The notes beneath the pieces are model-generated. The model saw nothing but the letters and a program-made list of their open reading frames with translations. It did not search any database and had not been told where the DNA came from. A stretch of DNA of 64,000 nt from positions 668,001 through 732,000 of the forward strand of contig JAQFVV010006222.1 of the NCBI GenBank assembly GCA_028023455.1, read 5' to 3'. A program made the position numbers and the translations under genes. This document shows, one piece after another, positions 63,201-64,000 of this stretch. Numbering within the stretch: position 1 is the stretch's first letter; every line of letters starts with the position of its first letter. This DNA is from Epiperipatus broadwayi. Taxonomy: Eukaryota > Onychophora > Udeonychophora > Euonychophora > Peripatidae.

Positions 63201-64000
63201 AGTTTAATAAGGATCTGGCAAAAGAAAATATTAATGCATGCATATTTAATCAGGGTAAATATCAAAATGCCCTAGTGAATCTAATGCATGTGACCATAGA
63301 TTAATGATACGTGTCAACCCAATGAAGAAAATACATTTTATTGATAATTTAGTGGTTCCATGATATCATTAATAACAAATACATTTATGAGGTTACTACA
63401 GGTTTCAAAGTATTAAATTAAAAAAAGTCCAAAGTGAAATGACACTATTTATATTCAGCACTGTTATCTATAGGCTAAAAAAAAAATCTTAACTAGGGTT
63501 ATATAAAATATTATAATTATTTGCTAACAAAATAAACACCTAATTTAGAATAGTTACTTATTTTGCAGGTAAAAGTTTCTTTTAATAATACAGCAAACAT
63601 ATCTATTGAAATAAAATCTAATATAGGAAGCTTCTAAACAAACTAACTTAGGCTCACAAGTAACAGCTTATTTAATGAATGGCGAAAGTAAAGTAAATAT
63701 ATTACTGCATATTCATGTACCTTCTCATTTAACATATAAGAGGAATTTTATCATCTCTTATGTAAAAAACAAAATAGGTAAGCAATGAGGGGAATTCACA
63801 ACTCTCAGATAAAACTAAGATTGTAATAAGAAGAAACCACCATATCTTATATAAATAAAAATTATATATATATAATACTGTGCATGACAATACCAAGTAT
63901 AAGAAAATGACTGTTCAAATTATTCACATAACAAACTAAGTGTACCAATGTTTACTTTTAGTACTTGTATCCTTCAATGACTCACTAAATAACAACATGA
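60241..64000. other. AT-rich stretch without recognisable genes
   Basis: Nearly 4 kb of AT-rich sequence with short homopolymers. No coding homology, RNA gene or repeat end was recognised on either strand. Confidence 0.5.

Overview
This is a strongly AT-rich, gene-poor stretch of animal (metazoan) genomic DNA, most likely from an invertebrate. No convincing host protein-coding gene, functional tRNA or rRNA was found. The longest open frame (194 codons) belongs to a retroelement. The metazoan assignment rests on the mobile-element fossils: a Penelope-like element (PLE) with a GIY-YIG endonuclease, endonuclease-type LINEs, a ZBED5-like hAT transposase, a mariner, and an LTR element whose primer-binding site resembles one for tRNA-Lys. 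The species cannot be fixed from the sequence.

Layout. 0.2-1.5 kb: an unidentified decayed reading frame next to a large foldback with ~450-bp arms. 4.0-4.7 kb: decayed LINE reverse transcriptase. 6.2-6.7 kb: old PLE 3' regions in inverted arrangement. 8.4-9.3 kb: hAT transposase pseudogene. 15.1-16.3 kb: a GC-richer block that may be an old LTR. 19.7-20.8 kb: possible regulatory and hairpin sequences. 26.0-26.4 kb: a retroelement-like tail with an (AAT)n/(ATT)n microsatellite. 27.8-29.0 kb: an abnormal block of very long homopolymers, probably a sequencing or assembly artefact. 36.4-37.8 kb: a non-coding LTR element with two ~330-bp LTRs. 40 kb: LINE C-terminal fragment. 44.1-44.6 and 59.5 kb: two copies of a repeat carrying a hammerhead-core-like motif. 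50.3-50.9 kb: decayed mariner with its 3' terminal repeat. 58.6-59.3 kb: second LINE fragment. Most of the rest is AT-rich sequence with no recognisable content.

The most informative locus is 52.4-56.7 kb. Two 5'-truncated PLE copies lie head to head, forming a palindrome with ~1.35-kb arms around a 93-nt loop that holds the only YVDD motif. The pair sits inside a 318-bp tandem array and is flanked by a 13-bp target-site duplication, so it looks like one insertion event. Each arm carries, after the GIY-YIG endonuclease, a tRNA-like segment with A and B boxes, a hammerhead-like motif, a ~42-bp minisatellite and a tail. The array itself changes orientation at a 5-bp microhomology. The much older PLE remnant at 6.2-6.7 kb has the same outward-facing geometry, which suggests that inverted dimers are a recurrent product of this family.
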